From Actinokineospora baliensis (GTDB lineage: Bacteria; Actinomycetota; Actinomycetes; Mycobacteriales; Pseudonocardiaceae), in the NCBI RefSeq assembly GCF_016907695.1, contig NZ_JAFBCK010000001.1, positions 5,754,001-5,818,000 on the forward strand: a stretch of DNA of 64,000 bases. The letters run 5' to 3'. This document shows positions 35,216 through 44,797 of this stretch, one piece after another (position 1 is the stretch's first letter; each line of letters opens with the position of its first letter). Under the pieces are notes generated by a model. The model did no database searches. It was not told the origin of the DNA and saw only the letters and a program-made list of their open reading frames with translations. Position numbers and translations under genes: made by a program.

Positions 35216-37032
35216 CGCGCCACCTTCCCCATCAGCCCCTGCGGGCGCAACAGCACGACCGCGAGAAGGAGCACCCCGTACGCCAGCATCCGGGTCTCCT
35301 GCAGCATCCGCAGCGCCTCGGGCAACCCGACCAGAACGATCGCGCCCACCACCGCGCCCAACGGCGAGTTGAGTCCGCCGAGCACCACGATCGTCAACGC
35401 CAGCAGTGACACCGAGATGCCGAACACGCTCGGATCGATGTAGCTGTACTGCTGGGCGAACAGCGCGCCGCCGATCCCCGCGACGAACCCCCCGATGCCG
35501 AACGCCAGCGACTTGTAGTCCGCCACGGCGATCCCGCTCGACCGCGCGGCGACCTCGTCCTCGCGCACGGCCGACCAGATCCTGCCCAATGTGGACCGTC
35601 GCAACCGGACAACCAGGAGCAGGACGACCAACAGGATCGTCAGGTCCAGGAAGTAGACCGCCAGTGGCGCGCTCACCGGAGCCCCGAACAGCGTGGGCGG
35701 CGGGATGGCCGCCACCCCGGACGGTCCGTTGGTCAGCCAGTCGAAGTTCACCGCGGCAGCCGCCACGAGCAGCCCGGTCGCAAGGGTCGCGATGGACACG
35801 TAGTGCCCGCGCAGCCGCCACGACGGCGACACCAGAACCACGCTCAACACCGCGGCCACAACACCGGCTATCGGCAGGCTCAGCCAGAAGTCGAGTCCGG
35901 TGGACGTCGTCAGCAGCGCCGAGGTGTAGGCGCCGATCGCCAGCGGCGCCGCCTGCCCCAAGGAGATCTGCCCGGCCTGGCCGGAGACCAGCGTCAACGA
36001 CAGCGCCAGGATGGCGTACACGACCACCTGAACACCGATCTGCACGGTGTAGTCGTCCAACGCCACCGCGGGCACCACGTAAGCCGCCACCGCCGCGACA
36101 GCGACCTGCCACGGCCGCAGCTGGATGGTCCGCGCAGCACCGAAGAACGTGCCCGTCATGGGTTCCGCCGCCAGCGGCGCCCGCTTGCCGAACAGCCCGG
36201 AAGGCCGTACCCACAACACGATCAGCAACACGGCGAAGGTGATCAGCGTGCGGGCGTTGCCGCCCCACCACGACACCCCGAACGCCTCGACCACACCCAG
36301 CAGCAACCCTCCCGCGACCGCGCCGGGCAAACTGCCCAACCCGCCCAGCGTCGCCGCGGCGAAGGCCGACATGCCCACGGTCGACCCGACGGTCGGCGAG
36401 ATGTTGTTCAGGTACATCCCGCCGAGCACGCCTGCGACGCCACCGAGCACCGAAGCGACAACAAACGCCAGGTTCTGCACGCGCGCCAACGGGATGCCCA
36501 TCTGCGCCGCCGCGTCCCGGTCCTGGGCCACCGCGCGGATCGCCCGCCCGTAGCGACTGGACCGCAGGAACCAGCCCAGCAGCAACATCAACCCGACGGC
36601 CACCACCAGGATCGTGACGTCGAGCGTGCCGAAGCGCAGCCCACCGAGGCCGAGGTTGTCCGTGGCCAGCAAGGCGGGGAACCGCCGTGTTTCCGGGCCG
36701 AACACCAACTGGGCACCGTTGTCCACCACCACCGAGACCGCGAACGTCGACAGCAGCGCTGCGATCGGCGGCGCCTTCGCCAACGGGGTCACCGCGACCA
36801 CGTTGATCACCAGCCCGAGCAGGCCGGTGACCACCGCGACCCCGAGGACGACCGCCCACAGCGGCCACCCGAGGTCGACGGCGAACCACCAGCCGGACAT
36901 GGCGCCGACCGCGAACACCGAGGCGTGCGCGAAGTTGATGACGTTCGCCACGCCGAAGATCAGCGACAGCCCGAGCGCCAGCAGCGCGTACGAGCTGCCG
37001 TTGACCAGGCCCGCCAGGGCGGTGTCGAGCAC
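35212..37032 (-). CDS. fused LivH-LivM branched-chain amino acid permease
   Basis: A 606-residue membrane protein joining both permease subunits in one chain. Residues about 1-290 are LivH-like (GLSLIFGVANVINFAHASVFAVGAMSGW) and about 310-606 LivM-like (LVSGQAGQISLGQAAPLAIGAYTSALL). Two genes are the usual arrangement. GTG start directly abuts the binding-protein stop. Together with LivF, LivG and the binding protein it makes a complete importer. Confidence 0.88.
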   Translation of the reverse strand: MLDTALAGLVNGSSYALLALGLSLIFGVANVINFAHASVFAVGAMSGWWFAVDLGWPLWAVVLGVAVVTGLLGLVINVVAVTPLAKAPPIAALLSTFAVSVVVDNGAQLVFGPETRRFPALLATDNLGLGGLRFGTLDVTILVVAVGLMLLLGWFLRSSRYGRAIRAVAQDRDAAAQMGIPLARVQNLAFVVASVLGGVAGVLGGMYLNNISPTVGSTVGMSAFAAATLGGLGSLPGAVAGGLLLGVVEAFGVSWWGGNARTLITFAVLLIVLWVRPSGLFGKRAPLAAEPMTGTFFGAARTIQLRPWQVAVAAVAAYVVPAVALDDYTVQIGVQVVVYAILALSLTLVSGQAGQISLGQAAPLAIGAYTSALLTTSTGLDFWLSLPIAGVVAAVLSVVLVSPSWRLRGHYVSIATLATGLLVAAAAVNFDWLTNGPSGVAAIPPPTLFGAPVSAPLAVYFLDLTILLVVLLLVVRLRRSTLGRIWSAVREDEVAARSSGIAVADYKSLAFGIGGFVAGIGGALFAQQYSYIDPSVFGISVSLLALTIVVLGGLNSPLGAVVGAIVLVGLPEALRMLQETRMLAYGVLLLAVVLLRPQGLMGKVAR

Positions 37033-38193
37033 CTACGCCCCCACGAGCGTGAAGGCGCCGCCCTTGACCACGAGGCGGGTTGACGGCGGGACCTTGACCC
37101 GGCGGTCCTCGCGGAAGGCGAACGGCCCGTAGAGCAGGCTCGGGATGTCCTTGCCCTCGGCCAGGGCCTTCCGCACGCCCTCACGGGTCCCGTCGCTCTG
37201 CCCGACAGCCCAGGCCAGGATCTTGAGCGCGTCGTAGGCGCCCGCGCCGAAGTCGTCGGGCTGCTTGCCGTACCGGTCCTGGTACTTCTTCACGAAGTCG
37301 CGCACCTCGGGCCGCGGGTCACCGGGGTGGAAGCGGACGATCACCTGCGCGCCCTCGGTCGCCTCGCCGCCGAGCGCGAGGTACTGCGGGGAGTACGCCG
37401 AACTGGGCAGCGCGATCTTGGTCTGCGTGAGGCCGACGTTCTTCGCCTGCTGCGTCAGCAATGCGGCGGCCTGGTAGTAGGCGATGAACACGAGCACGTC
37501 CGCGCCCGCGTCCCGGCCCTTGATCAAGCTGGGCCGGAAGTCGGCTCCGTCGGCCTGCACGGCCTCGCTGTGCACGATCTGGAAGCCCGCCTTCTTCGCG
37601 TGCTCCTCGTAGAGCTTCCAGGTCGTCTTGCCCCAGTCGGTGTTGATGTAGTACACCGCGTGCTTCTTGCCCAGCGAGTTCGCGAGCTCGGCGAGCTCGG
37701 GCGCGTGGTCCTGCTGTGTGGTCGAGGTGCTCCACATGTACTCGCCGCCCTTGGTGAAGTCCGGGTGGGAGTTGGTGAAGCCGAACTGCACCAGGTGCGC
37801 CTTCTCGTACACCGGCGAGGCGGCCATCGACGCGGGGCTGGCGAAGTCACCGAGCTCGGCGAGGACGCGGCTGTCACCGGCGAACTTCTGCGCCACCGGG
37901 ACCGACTGCTTCTGGTCGGACTGCGTGTCCTCCCAGAGCAGCTCGACCTTGCGGCCCTTGACCCCGCCCGCGCCGTTGATCTCGTCGAGGGCCAGGTCGA
38001 AACCGGTCCGCCAGATCTTGCCGTACTCGGCCGAGGATCCCGACAGCGGCGCCGAAACGCCGAAAAAGATCGGCCCCTCAGCTGGGGCGGCAGCGGCCGT
38101 CGTCTGCTCGCCGGAGAGCCTGCCGCAACTGGCGAGCACGGCGGTGGCGCCCGCCCCGGCCGCGGCGACGAACAACCCACGTCTGCTGATCAT
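37033..38193 (-). CDS. Liv-type ABC substrate-binding lipoprotein
   Basis: A 386-residue periplasmic-binding-fold type I protein. The N-terminus has a twin-arginine-like SRRGLF and a lipobox LASC (Cys23). The mature part has FFGVSAPLSGSSAEYGKIWRTGFDLALDEIN. ATG overlaps the OsmC stop (ATGA), so it is translated together with the OsmC-like protein. Ligand not predictable. Confidence 0.9.
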   Translation of the reverse strand: MISRRGLFVAAAGAGATAVLASCGRLSGEQTTAAAAPAEGPIFFGVSAPLSGSSAEYGKIWRTGFDLALDEINGAGGVKGRKVELLWEDTQSDQKQSVPVAQKFAGDSRVLAELGDFASPASMAASPVYEKAHLVQFGFTNSHPDFTKGGEYMWSTSTTQQDHAPELAELANSLGKKHAVYYINTDWGKTTWKLYEEHAKKAGFQIVHSEAVQADGADFRPSLIKGRDAGADVLVFIAYYQAAALLTQQAKNVGLTQTKIALPSSAYSPQYLALGGEATEGAQVIVRFHPGDPRPEVRDFVKKYQDRYGKQPDDFGAGAYDALKILAWAVGQSDGTREGVRKALAEGKDIPSLLYGPFAFREDRRVKVPPSTRLVVKGGAFTLVGA

Positions 38194-38729
38194 GCTCTTT
38201 CCTCACTGTCTTCTGGCACCCGGACAACGGATCCGGTGATGGTCTGCGGGTTGGTCAACAGGGACAGGATCGGGCAGGCCCGCTCCACCGAGGCGAACAG
38301 CGCGTCGAGCTCGGCGTCGGTGGCGGGTGATCCGATGTGGACGGTGTAGCTGATGCCCTGCGGCGACGGCGGGACGTCCTCGAAGCCGGGGGTGCCCGCC
38401 TTCGGGTCGATGGTGGCGGTGACCTCGACCTCGATGGAGTCCAGGACGACCTCGGTTGCCGCCGCCTGGATCAGGAAGATGTGCGTGACGCAGCTGCCGA
38501 GCACGCCCAGCTGCAGCTCCGGGGAGCTGGGTCCGAGGTCGTAGCCCGCGTAGTCCGGCGCGCTGTCGCTGAGCACCTGGTGGTCGCGGATCCGGATGCG
38601 GCGCACCCCGCTGCGCCCCTCGGCGGTGACCCTGGCGGTCGGGGTGAGGACGTCCGCCGTGGCGATCGTGTCCTGTTTGGACAGCCAGGCGCGGCGCTTC
38701 TGGACGAGGTAGTCCCGCAGTGAGCTCAT
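38190..38729 (-). CDS. OsmC family protein
   Basis: A 179-residue OsmC/Ohr-fold protein with both family cysteines: Cys80 (LGVLGSCVTH) and Cys152 (ERACPILSLLT). Such pairs reduce organic peroxides or handle thiol compounds. ATG 38729 follows ACGGAGGAACC. It overlaps the Liv binding-protein gene, an unusual partner that ties peroxide/thiol chemistry to the importer. Confidence 0.85.
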   Translation of the reverse strand: MSSLRDYLVQKRRAWLSKQDTIATADVLTPTARVTAEGRSGVRRIRIRDHQVLSDSAPDYAGYDLGPSSPELQLGVLGSCVTHIFLIQAAATEVVLDSIEVEVTATIDPKAGTPGFEDVPPSPQGISYTVHIGSPATDAELDALFASVERACPILSLLTNPQTITGSVVRVPEDSEERA

Positions 38730-38743
38730 GGTTCCTCCGTGGG

Positions 38744-40093
38744 TCAGTCGAACTCGTCGCGCGGGGCCGTGGCCGCCGCGCGGGCGACGAGGTCGGCGAG
38801 CTCCGCGATGCGCGCCGGGTCGTCGGGCAGGTGGCTGGTGGCGATCCGGATGTGGTGTTCGGCGGGCGGGTCGATGTAGCAGCGGCTGCCCGCCGCGACC
38901 GACACCCCGAACCCGGCCAGCGCGACCATGGCCCTGGTCTCATCGGGGACCGGCACCCACAGCACGAGCCCATCTCGAGCACGCACGTCGACCCCGCGGT
39001 CGCGCAGCGCCTCCGCGAGGGTGGTGCGGCGGTGGGCGTAGCGTTCCCTCGCCTGCCGCAGCAGGACGCCGGTCGCGGGGTCGTTGATGAGGTACGCCTG
39101 CGCGTCCTGCAGGATCCGACTCGCCCATACCAGGCCGAAGCCACGCTTGTGCCGCACCTGCTCCACCAGGTGCTGGGCGCCCGCGACCACGCAGCTGCGC
39201 AGTTCGAGGCCGTACGCCTTGCAGTAGGAGCGAACCAGCAGCAACCGCTCCGGCAGATGCGCACCGATGCTGGCGACCGGCGCGGAAGCCAGCGGCCCGA
39301 GGTTGTCATCCTCCACGATGGACATACCGGGTCGCCCCTCGAGGACGTCGGCGAGCTCGGCGGCGCGGGTGGCGGAAACGGTGTGCCCGAAGGGGATGTG
39401 GGCGCGCGGCTGGTACACGAACGCCACGGGGTCGTGCTCCAGCGCCTCCGCGAGAGCGGCCGGGATCGGCCCTTCGTCGTCGCACCGCACACCGATCAAC
39501 CGGATCCCGGACCGGCGCAACGTGTCCAGCACCCGCGGCGCGGTCGGCTCCTCCACGGCGACCAGCTCACCCGGCCCCGCGACGGCCTGGCAGGCCAACA
39601 ACGTTCCCTCGTACCCACCCGCGACGACCGTCCACGCCTCAGGGGTGAACGGCCACGTCGTCGCCACCGCACCGCGCAGCCGCGGGGTGATGTAGTCGTG
39701 CTCGAACCCGTTGAGCCGCTCGGTCCGCACCCCGGCCGCCACCGCGTCTTCCAAGGGCGGCAACAGAACCGGGTCGGGCAACCCCTGTTCGAGGTCGATC
39801 GCCGCCCACCCGGGGAAGCAGTCCCGCCGCCGGGAGTCCGGCGGCGCGAGCGTCGTGGTACCCCGCCTGCGATCGGTGTCGATCAGCTGTTCAGCCCGCA
39901 ACCGCCCCCACGAGTCAGCCACCGTCGCCGGGCTCACGGCGAGTTCACCGGCCAACGCCCGCACGGTCGGCAACCTCGTCCCTGGCGGCAACTCGCCGTC
40001 CCTGATCAGTTCCCCGACAGCCACCGCGATCCCCTTGGCCGTCCGGTCCCGGATTCGCCCCACGAGCCAGTGCACCGGTGTGGTGTGGCTCAT
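38744..40093 (-). CDS. MocR-type (GntR/aminotransferase) regulator
   Basis: A 449-residue protein. N-terminal GntR winged helix (RLPTVRALAGELAVSPATVADSWGRL) and an aminotransferase-like PLP domain with the lysine segment VRSYCKAYGLELRS. MocR proteins bind PLP or its adducts to switch transcription. It lies 14 bp upstream of the OsmC gene on the same strand, so it either begins the operon or controls it. Confidence 0.88.
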   Translation of the reverse strand: MSHTTPVHWLVGRIRDRTAKGIAVAVGELIRDGELPPGTRLPTVRALAGELAVSPATVADSWGRLRAEQLIDTDRRRGTTTLAPPDSRRRDCFPGWAAIDLEQGLPDPVLLPPLEDAVAAGVRTERLNGFEHDYITPRLRGAVATTWPFTPEAWTVVAGGYEGTLLACQAVAGPGELVAVEEPTAPRVLDTLRRSGIRLIGVRCDDEGPIPAALAEALEHDPVAFVYQPRAHIPFGHTVSATRAAELADVLEGRPGMSIVEDDNLGPLASAPVASIGAHLPERLLLVRSYCKAYGLELRSCVVAGAQHLVEQVRHKRGFGLVWASRILQDAQAYLINDPATGVLLRQARERYAHRRTTLAEALRDRGVDVRARDGLVLWVPVPDETRAMVALAGFGVSVAAGSRCYIDPPAEHHIRIATSHLPDDPARIAELADLVARAAATAPRDEFD

Positions 40094-40276
40094 CCCTGGG
40101 CTCCCCGGTGATCACTGTGTGCGGACAAACACGAACCGTAGCCGGCCCCCACCCCCGGTCAAGGCCGTTTCACCTGGTGGCCGAACTGAACAAAAACCGC
40201 ACAAACCGGCACATCCGACGGCTGGAGTCCACACTGGTCCCACTCAGCGACCCGGCCACCCGGGCACCATGGGTGG

Positions 40277-41530
40277 GTGAAGATCATCAGGGGGTTGTTC
40301 CGGGACCACGACTTCCGGCGGTTCTGGCTGGCGGACACGCTCAGCCAGGTCGGCACCAGGGTCAGCGCGTTGGCGCTGCCGCTGCTCGCGGTGCTGGTGC
40401 TGGACGCGTCGGCGTTCGAGGTGTCCTTGCTCAAAACGCTGCAGACCGTGGCGTTCCTGCTGGTGGGGCTGCAGGTCGGGGCGTGGTGCGACCGGTGGCG
40501 GTGCCGCCCGGTGATGGTGGTGGCCGACCTGGGCCGGGCGGTGGCGCTCGGCTCGATCCCGCTGGCGGCCGTGTTCGGCGTCCTGACCATGGCGCACCTG
40601 TTCGCGGCCGTGTTCACCGCCGGGGTGTTCACCGTGTTCTTCGACGTGGCGCACCAGTCCTACCTGCCGCGGTTGGTGGACAAGGAGCACCTGGTCGAGG
40701 GCAACGCGAAACTGCGCGCCAGCATGTCCGCCGCGGCGATCGCGGCACCGGGGCTGGCGGGCGGGCTCGTGCAGTGGGTCGGCGCGCCGGTGGCCGTGTT
40801 GCTGGACGCGCTGAGCTACCTGTGGTCGGCGATCTGGCTCCGGTCGATCAAGCGGGTGGAACCACCGCCGCCCCCGGGCCGCACCATGCGCGCGGACATC
40901 GCGGAGGGCCTGCGGTTCGTCCTGCGGCACCCGGTCCTGCGCGCCACCAGCGCCGCGAACGCGACCCTGGGCCTGTTCCAGTCCGCCCACCTGGCCATCG
41001 TCGTGGTCTTCCTGGTCCGCGACGTCGGCCTGTCAGCCGGGCTGATCGGCCTGCTCAGCACCCTGGGCGTCGTCGGCGCCCTCGCGGCGGCCCTGGTCGC
41101 CCGCAAGGCCGCGGACCGGATCGGAGCCGCCCGCCTGCTCTGGATCTCCGCCGTGGCCAACGGCTGCTTCCAACTCCTGTTCCCCCTGACCGGCCCCGGC
41201 TGGCGCCTCACGTTCTATCTGGTAGCCCTCTTCGGCACCGCCGTCGCCATCACCCTCTACACGGTCATGCACGCCAGCGTGCAACAAGCCCTCTGCCCCA
41301 CTCCCCTGCTGGGCCGGATGAACGCCACCTCCAACTTCCTCTTCTGGGGCGCCGCCGCCCTCGGCAGCACCCTGGCAGGCATCACCGCCACCCTCCTCGG
41401 CCTCCGCCCCACCCTCTGGCTAGCCGCCACCGGCGTCCTCCTCTCCGCCACCTGGCTCGTCCTCTCCCCCCTCCGCACCCTCCGCGCCATCACCCCTCCG
41501 GAGTCCGATACCGAAACGCCATCGGCCTGA
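40277..41530 (+). CDS. MFS transporter
   Basis: A 417-residue transporter with about 12 membrane segments and the MFS motif GAWCDRWRCRPVMVVADLGRA after helix 2. It resembles actinobacterial antibiotic/macrolide exporters (MFS-3/enterobactin-like). Start GTG 40277. It converges with the DUF3883 gene and overlaps it by 41 bp. Confidence 0.88.
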   Translation: MKIIRGLFRDHDFRRFWLADTLSQVGTRVSALALPLLAVLVLDASAFEVSLLKTLQTVAFLLVGLQVGAWCDRWRCRPVMVVADLGRAVALGSIPLAAVFGVLTMAHLFAAVFTAGVFTVFFDVAHQSYLPRLVDKEHLVEGNAKLRASMSAAAIAAPGLAGGLVQWVGAPVAVLLDALSYLWSAIWLRSIKRVEPPPPPGRTMRADIAEGLRFVLRHPVLRATSAANATLGLFQSAHLAIVVVFLVRDVGLSAGLIGLLSTLGVVGALAAALVARKAADRIGAARLLWISAVANGCFQLLFPLTGPGWRLTFYLVALFGTAVAITLYTVMHASVQQALCPTPLLGRMNATSNFLFWGAAALGSTLAGITATLLGLRPTLWLAATGVLLSATWLVLSPLRTLRAITPPESDTETPSA

Positions 41531-42284
41531 GCCGGTCGTCCCGCACCTCCCAGGGGTGGAAGACCTTCCGGGTACCGCCACTCGCCCGCGGCTCGTCACC
41601 GGTGCGGTCGAGGTGGATGCCGTGGACGACGATCAGCATGGTGTGCGGGTAGTTCTCCCTCATCAGGTCGACCTCGTTCTTGGTGAGGATGACCTCGGCC
41701 CCGTCTGTCGTGGTGCCCTTGACCTCGACGTAGAGGTGTTCGCCGGGACGGGTCGCGTCGATGTCGTAGGAGCAAGTCGCACCCACGTCCTCGACGACCC
41801 AGCCAAGGGTCGTGAGGTACTCGGAAGCCAGGTCCATCGCGTGACGTTCGACGACGACCTTCTCCGGCTGGGGCAGACCACGGCCGGTCCGGCGGGTGCG
41901 GCCCGCGGCACGCTCGGTCTCGACCATGGCGTCCGCCAGTTCTGGCGTCATGTCGTCAGCGAGAATCACGTGGACCGGCGTGGCGGTGAAGGAGGTGCCG
42001 GGCGGGGTCGCGAGGACCGCGCCGACGAAGGTGCTGCGGTGCTTGAGGACCTTGGGTTCGATCCGGACCGAGCGGTGGGCGAACAGCAGGTCAAGACCGC
42101 GTTGCACATCCTCGACCGGCACGAAGGTGCCCTTCGGTGACGAATCCGTGCCGACCAGCACGCGGTCCCCGCGCAACGCCAGAACGGTGTTCGTCAGCCC
42201 GGTGGACGTCCGGACCGTCTTCCCCACCAGTCCGCTCAACAGCGTGGCGGCGTCGGGCACGGGTAAGTCGTCGTTGTTGCGCAC
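41490..42284 (-). CDS. DUF3883 domain protein, PD-(D/E)xK nuclease-like
   Basis: A 264-residue protein. The C-terminal third has GWVVEDVGATCSYDIDAT followed by LYVEVKGTTTDG: Asp174/Asp176 and Glu187-Val-Lys189 match the PD-(D/E)xK nuclease core of DUF3883, a domain common in restriction and anti-phage proteins. No helicase or methylase partner is adjacent. GTG start; a weak ribosome binding site. The N-terminal half is unassigned. Confidence 0.75.
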   Translation of the reverse strand: MRNNDDLPVPDAATLLSGLVGKTVRTSTGLTNTVLALRGDRVLVGTDSSPKGTFVPVEDVQRGLDLLFAHRSVRIEPKVLKHRSTFVGAVLATPPGTSFTATPVHVILADDMTPELADAMVETERAAGRTRRTGRGLPQPEKVVVERHAMDLASEYLTTLGWVVEDVGATCSYDIDATRPGEHLYVEVKGTTTDGAEVILTKNEVDLMRENYPHTMLIVVHGIHLDRTGDEPRASGGTRKVFHPWEVRDDRLRPMAFRYRTPEG

Positions 42285-42303
42285 CTGGCAAGGTTCGCAC
42301 GCC

Positions 42304-42882
42304 TTACGCGGTGGAACGGGCGCGATAGGCGGCCGTTTTGACGCGGTTCTGGCAGGGGGTGGAGCAGAAGCGGCGGGTGCCGTTGTGGGAGGTGTCTATG
42401 TAGACCCGGTCGCAGTGGGGGGCGGTGCAGAGGCCTAGGCGGGTGGCGGCGGGGCTGCCGATCACCACGGAGAGGGCCGCGGCGCAGGTTCCGGCCCATT
42501 GGCCCGCGAGACCGCCCACGGTGCCGAGTTGGTGGATGTGCCAGGTGGGGTCGTCGTCGTGGCGGAGGAGGATTGGGCGGACTTCGTGTTCGGCCATGGC
42601 CTCGTTGACCAACCGCACGGCGTCTTCCAGGCCACCGGAGGCGACCGCGGTGAAGACGCCGCGCAAGGTGGTCGCGGCCTCGACCAGGCCCTGGGCAGTG
42701 GCGGAGGTGACCACGCCGAGGTCAGCGGCGCCCGCCGATCGCAGCGCCTCGGTGACCGCCTCGCGCAGCGCGAGCCCGCTGAGCGGCTCGTACACCCGCC
42801 CGCGTGCCTCGCCGGGCGTCGCCGCGTTCACCAGGAGGGCGGCAGCTCGGACCGTGCCGTCATCGTGACTGTCGAATCTCAC
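42304..42882 (-). CDS. CGNR zinc-finger protein
   Basis: A 192-residue protein with an N-terminal ABATE-like region and a C-terminal zinc-finger CTAPHCDRVYIDTS...CSTPCQNRVK. Start GTG 42882 gives the usual family beginning (RFDSHDDGTVR); an upstream in-frame GTG at 42942 would add 20 atypical residues. These are stress or regulatory proteins. Divergent from the methyltransferase. Confidence 0.8.
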   Translation of the reverse strand: MRFDSHDDGTVRAAALLVNAATPGEARGRVYEPLSGLALREAVTEALRSAGAADLGVVTSATAQGLVEAATTLRGVFTAVASGGLEDAVRLVNEAMAEHEVRPILLRHDDDPTWHIHQLGTVGGLAGQWAGTCAAALSVVIGSPAATRLGLCTAPHCDRVYIDTSHNGTRRFCSTPCQNRVKTAAYRARSTA

Positions 42883-42953
42883 TTGACCAGTGACACCCCT
42901 TCGGCGAGAGTGGTGACTGTCATCGTAGACCACAGCAGTCACGGAGGTACTCG

Positions 42954-43679
42954 GTGCGCGAACACGCCCAGTCTTGGATCGCCCGCTGGGACGCCCAGCA
43001 GCAGTTCTACGTCCCCCACCGCGAAGCCCTGTTCAGCACCATCATCACCGCCGTCCAGGAGATCACCGGCAAGCCGGACCCGGTAGTGGTCGACCTGGGC
43101 TGCGGCCCCGGCTCCCTGTCCGTCCGCCTGCGCGACCGCATCCCCGGCGCCAAGGTCGTCGGCATCGACACCAACCCGCTGCTGCTCGCCCTGGCCCAGG
43201 CCGCCCACCCCGAGACCCCCGGGCTCCGCTTCGTCTCCGCGGACCTCAGCGAACCCGGCTGGTCCGACGTCCTCGACGGCCCCGTGGACGCGGCGGTCAG
43301 CACCACCGCCCTGCACTGGCTCCCCGAACCGCGCCTGCACGCCGCCTACGCCGAACTGCACGCCAAACTGGCCCCCGGCGCGATCCTCCTCGACGGCGAC
43401 CACCTCACCGCCGAGGACACCGCGCCCACCCTCGCCCGCGTCCACCGGGCCCTCGGCCGCTCCACCACCACCCCCGACGACACCTGGGAGCAGTGGTGGG
43501 ACGCCATCGCCAAGGACCCCACCTTCGGCCACCACGTCGTCCCCCGCGCGGGCCACGACCCGCACACCGAGACCCAAGCCCTCTCCACCCACGTCAAAGC
43601 CCTGACCTCAGCGGGCTTCACCGAGATCGACACCATCTGGCAACACGGCGACAGCCGCGTCCTCGCCGCCATCCGCTGA
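42954..43679 (+). CDS. SAM-dependent methyltransferase
   Basis: A 241-residue class I methyltransferase. Motif I VVDLGCGPGS (46-53) and the later STTALHWLPEP, the form seen in trans-aconitate-type methyltransferases. GTG start with GGAGG six bases upstream. Its substrate is not evident. Confidence 0.85.
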   Translation: MREHAQSWIARWDAQQQFYVPHREALFSTIITAVQEITGKPDPVVVDLGCGPGSLSVRLRDRIPGAKVVGIDTNPLLLALAQAAHPETPGLRFVSADLSEPGWSDVLDGPVDAAVSTTALHWLPEPRLHAAYAELHAKLAPGAILLDGDHLTAEDTAPTLARVHRALGRSTTTPDDTWEQWWDAIAKDPTFGHHVVPRAGHDPHTETQALSTHVKALTSAGFTEIDTIWQHGDSRVLAAIR

Positions 43680-43694
43680 CGACGCGCGGCCGCC

Positions 43695-44666
43695 TCAGGC
43701 CGGGGAGCCCACCGTGATCACCACGTTGCCGCGCTTGTGGCCGGTGTCGACGTGCCGGTACGCGTCGGCGATCTGGTCCAGTGGGTAGGTGCGGTCGATG
43801 ACGACGCGCAGGGTGCCGGACTCGAGGAGGTCCTTGATGACCGGCAGTGTGCCGTTCTTGTTCACCGACATGCCGATCACCACCTTCGGGCCGCCGCGCA
43901 CCATCGTCCACAGTGCCCAGAAGTTGTTGTCGAAACCCGTTGTGGGGACGTACTTCCCGCCCGGCCGAAGCGCGCGGCGGGACTTCGGGAAGGAACTCTT
44001 GGCCACCGCGTCGAAGATGACGTCGTAGCGGCCGTGGTCGGCGGTGAAGTCCCGTTCGGTGTAGTCGATCACCTCGTCGGCGCCGAGGGACTTCACCAGC
44101 TCGACGTTGTTCGGCCCGCACACCCCCACCACCTCCGCGCCGAGGTGCTTGGCCAACTGGACCGCGTACGTACCAATACTTCCCGACGCGCCGTTGATGA
44201 GCACCCGCTGCCCAGGTCGCACCCCAACCTTGTCCCGCAGGAAGAACAGCGCCGTCGTGGCACCGTCCACAGCGGCCGCCGCCTGCTCGAAGCTCAGCCC
44301 GACCGGCTTGGGCGCCAGCGATCCGGTCGCGGGCATCCGCAGGTATTCGGCGTGCCCACCGACCGCGAACCCGGTGAACCCGAACACCTCGTCCCCAGGC
44401 GCGAACCGCTGAACCCCCGCCCCCACCGCCTCAACCACCCCGGCGACCTCCAACCCCAGCGTCCGCAACCTCTTGCGCGGCCTGCGGAACCCCAGGATCA
44501 CCCGCCCCCACACCGGCTTCCCCTGCCGCATATTGCACTCGGCCGACGTCACCGTCGTCGCCAACACCTTGATCAACACGTCGTTGACCCCCGGCACCGG
44601 GACCGGCACCTCAACGACCCCGACAACCCCAGGCGGCCCGAACCGTTCGTGCACAGCGGCTTTCAT
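43695..44666 (-). CDS. NAD(P)-dependent quinone oxidoreductase-type alcohol dehydrogenase
   Basis: A 323-residue MDR protein without the zinc ligands of true alcohol dehydrogenases. Cofactor motif INGASGSIGTYAVQLAKHLG and the family's N-terminus. It likely reduces quinones or enones. Convergent with the methyltransferase. Confidence 0.85.
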   Translation of the reverse strand: MKAAVHERFGPPGVVGVVEVPVPVPGVNDVLIKVLATTVTSAECNMRQGKPVWGRVILGFRRPRKRLRTLGLEVAGVVEAVGAGVQRFAPGDEVFGFTGFAVGGHAEYLRMPATGSLAPKPVGLSFEQAAAAVDGATTALFFLRDKVGVRPGQRVLINGASGSIGTYAVQLAKHLGAEVVGVCGPNNVELVKSLGADEVIDYTERDFTADHGRYDVIFDAVAKSSFPKSRRALRPGGKYVPTTGFDNNFWALWTMVRGGPKVVIGMSVNKNGTLPVIKDLLESGTLRVVIDRTYPLDQIADAYRHVDTGHKRGNVVITVGSPA

Positions 44667-44761
44667 GGCCAGGAACGTACCGACCCGAACCCCCGCCGAC
44701 CTCGGTGTCCAGCGGAGTTCAGGGACAAAGCAGGGTGATCACCTAGGTGGATCCCCCGAGC

Positions 44762-44792
44762 GGGAGCGCGCAGCGGGAAGCCGCGCGCTCCC
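44762..44792 (-). terminator. terminator hairpin of the secreted protein gene
   Basis: GGGAGCGCGC (44762-44771) pairs with GCGCGCTCCC (44783-44792), 6 bp after the stop at 44798. Confidence 0.65.
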
Positions 44793-44797
44793 AAGGG

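Noticed and set aside
35803..37083. Plus-strand open frame opposite the LivHM permease
   Set aside because: Composition dominated by Arg, Gln and His; exact antisense of membrane helices.
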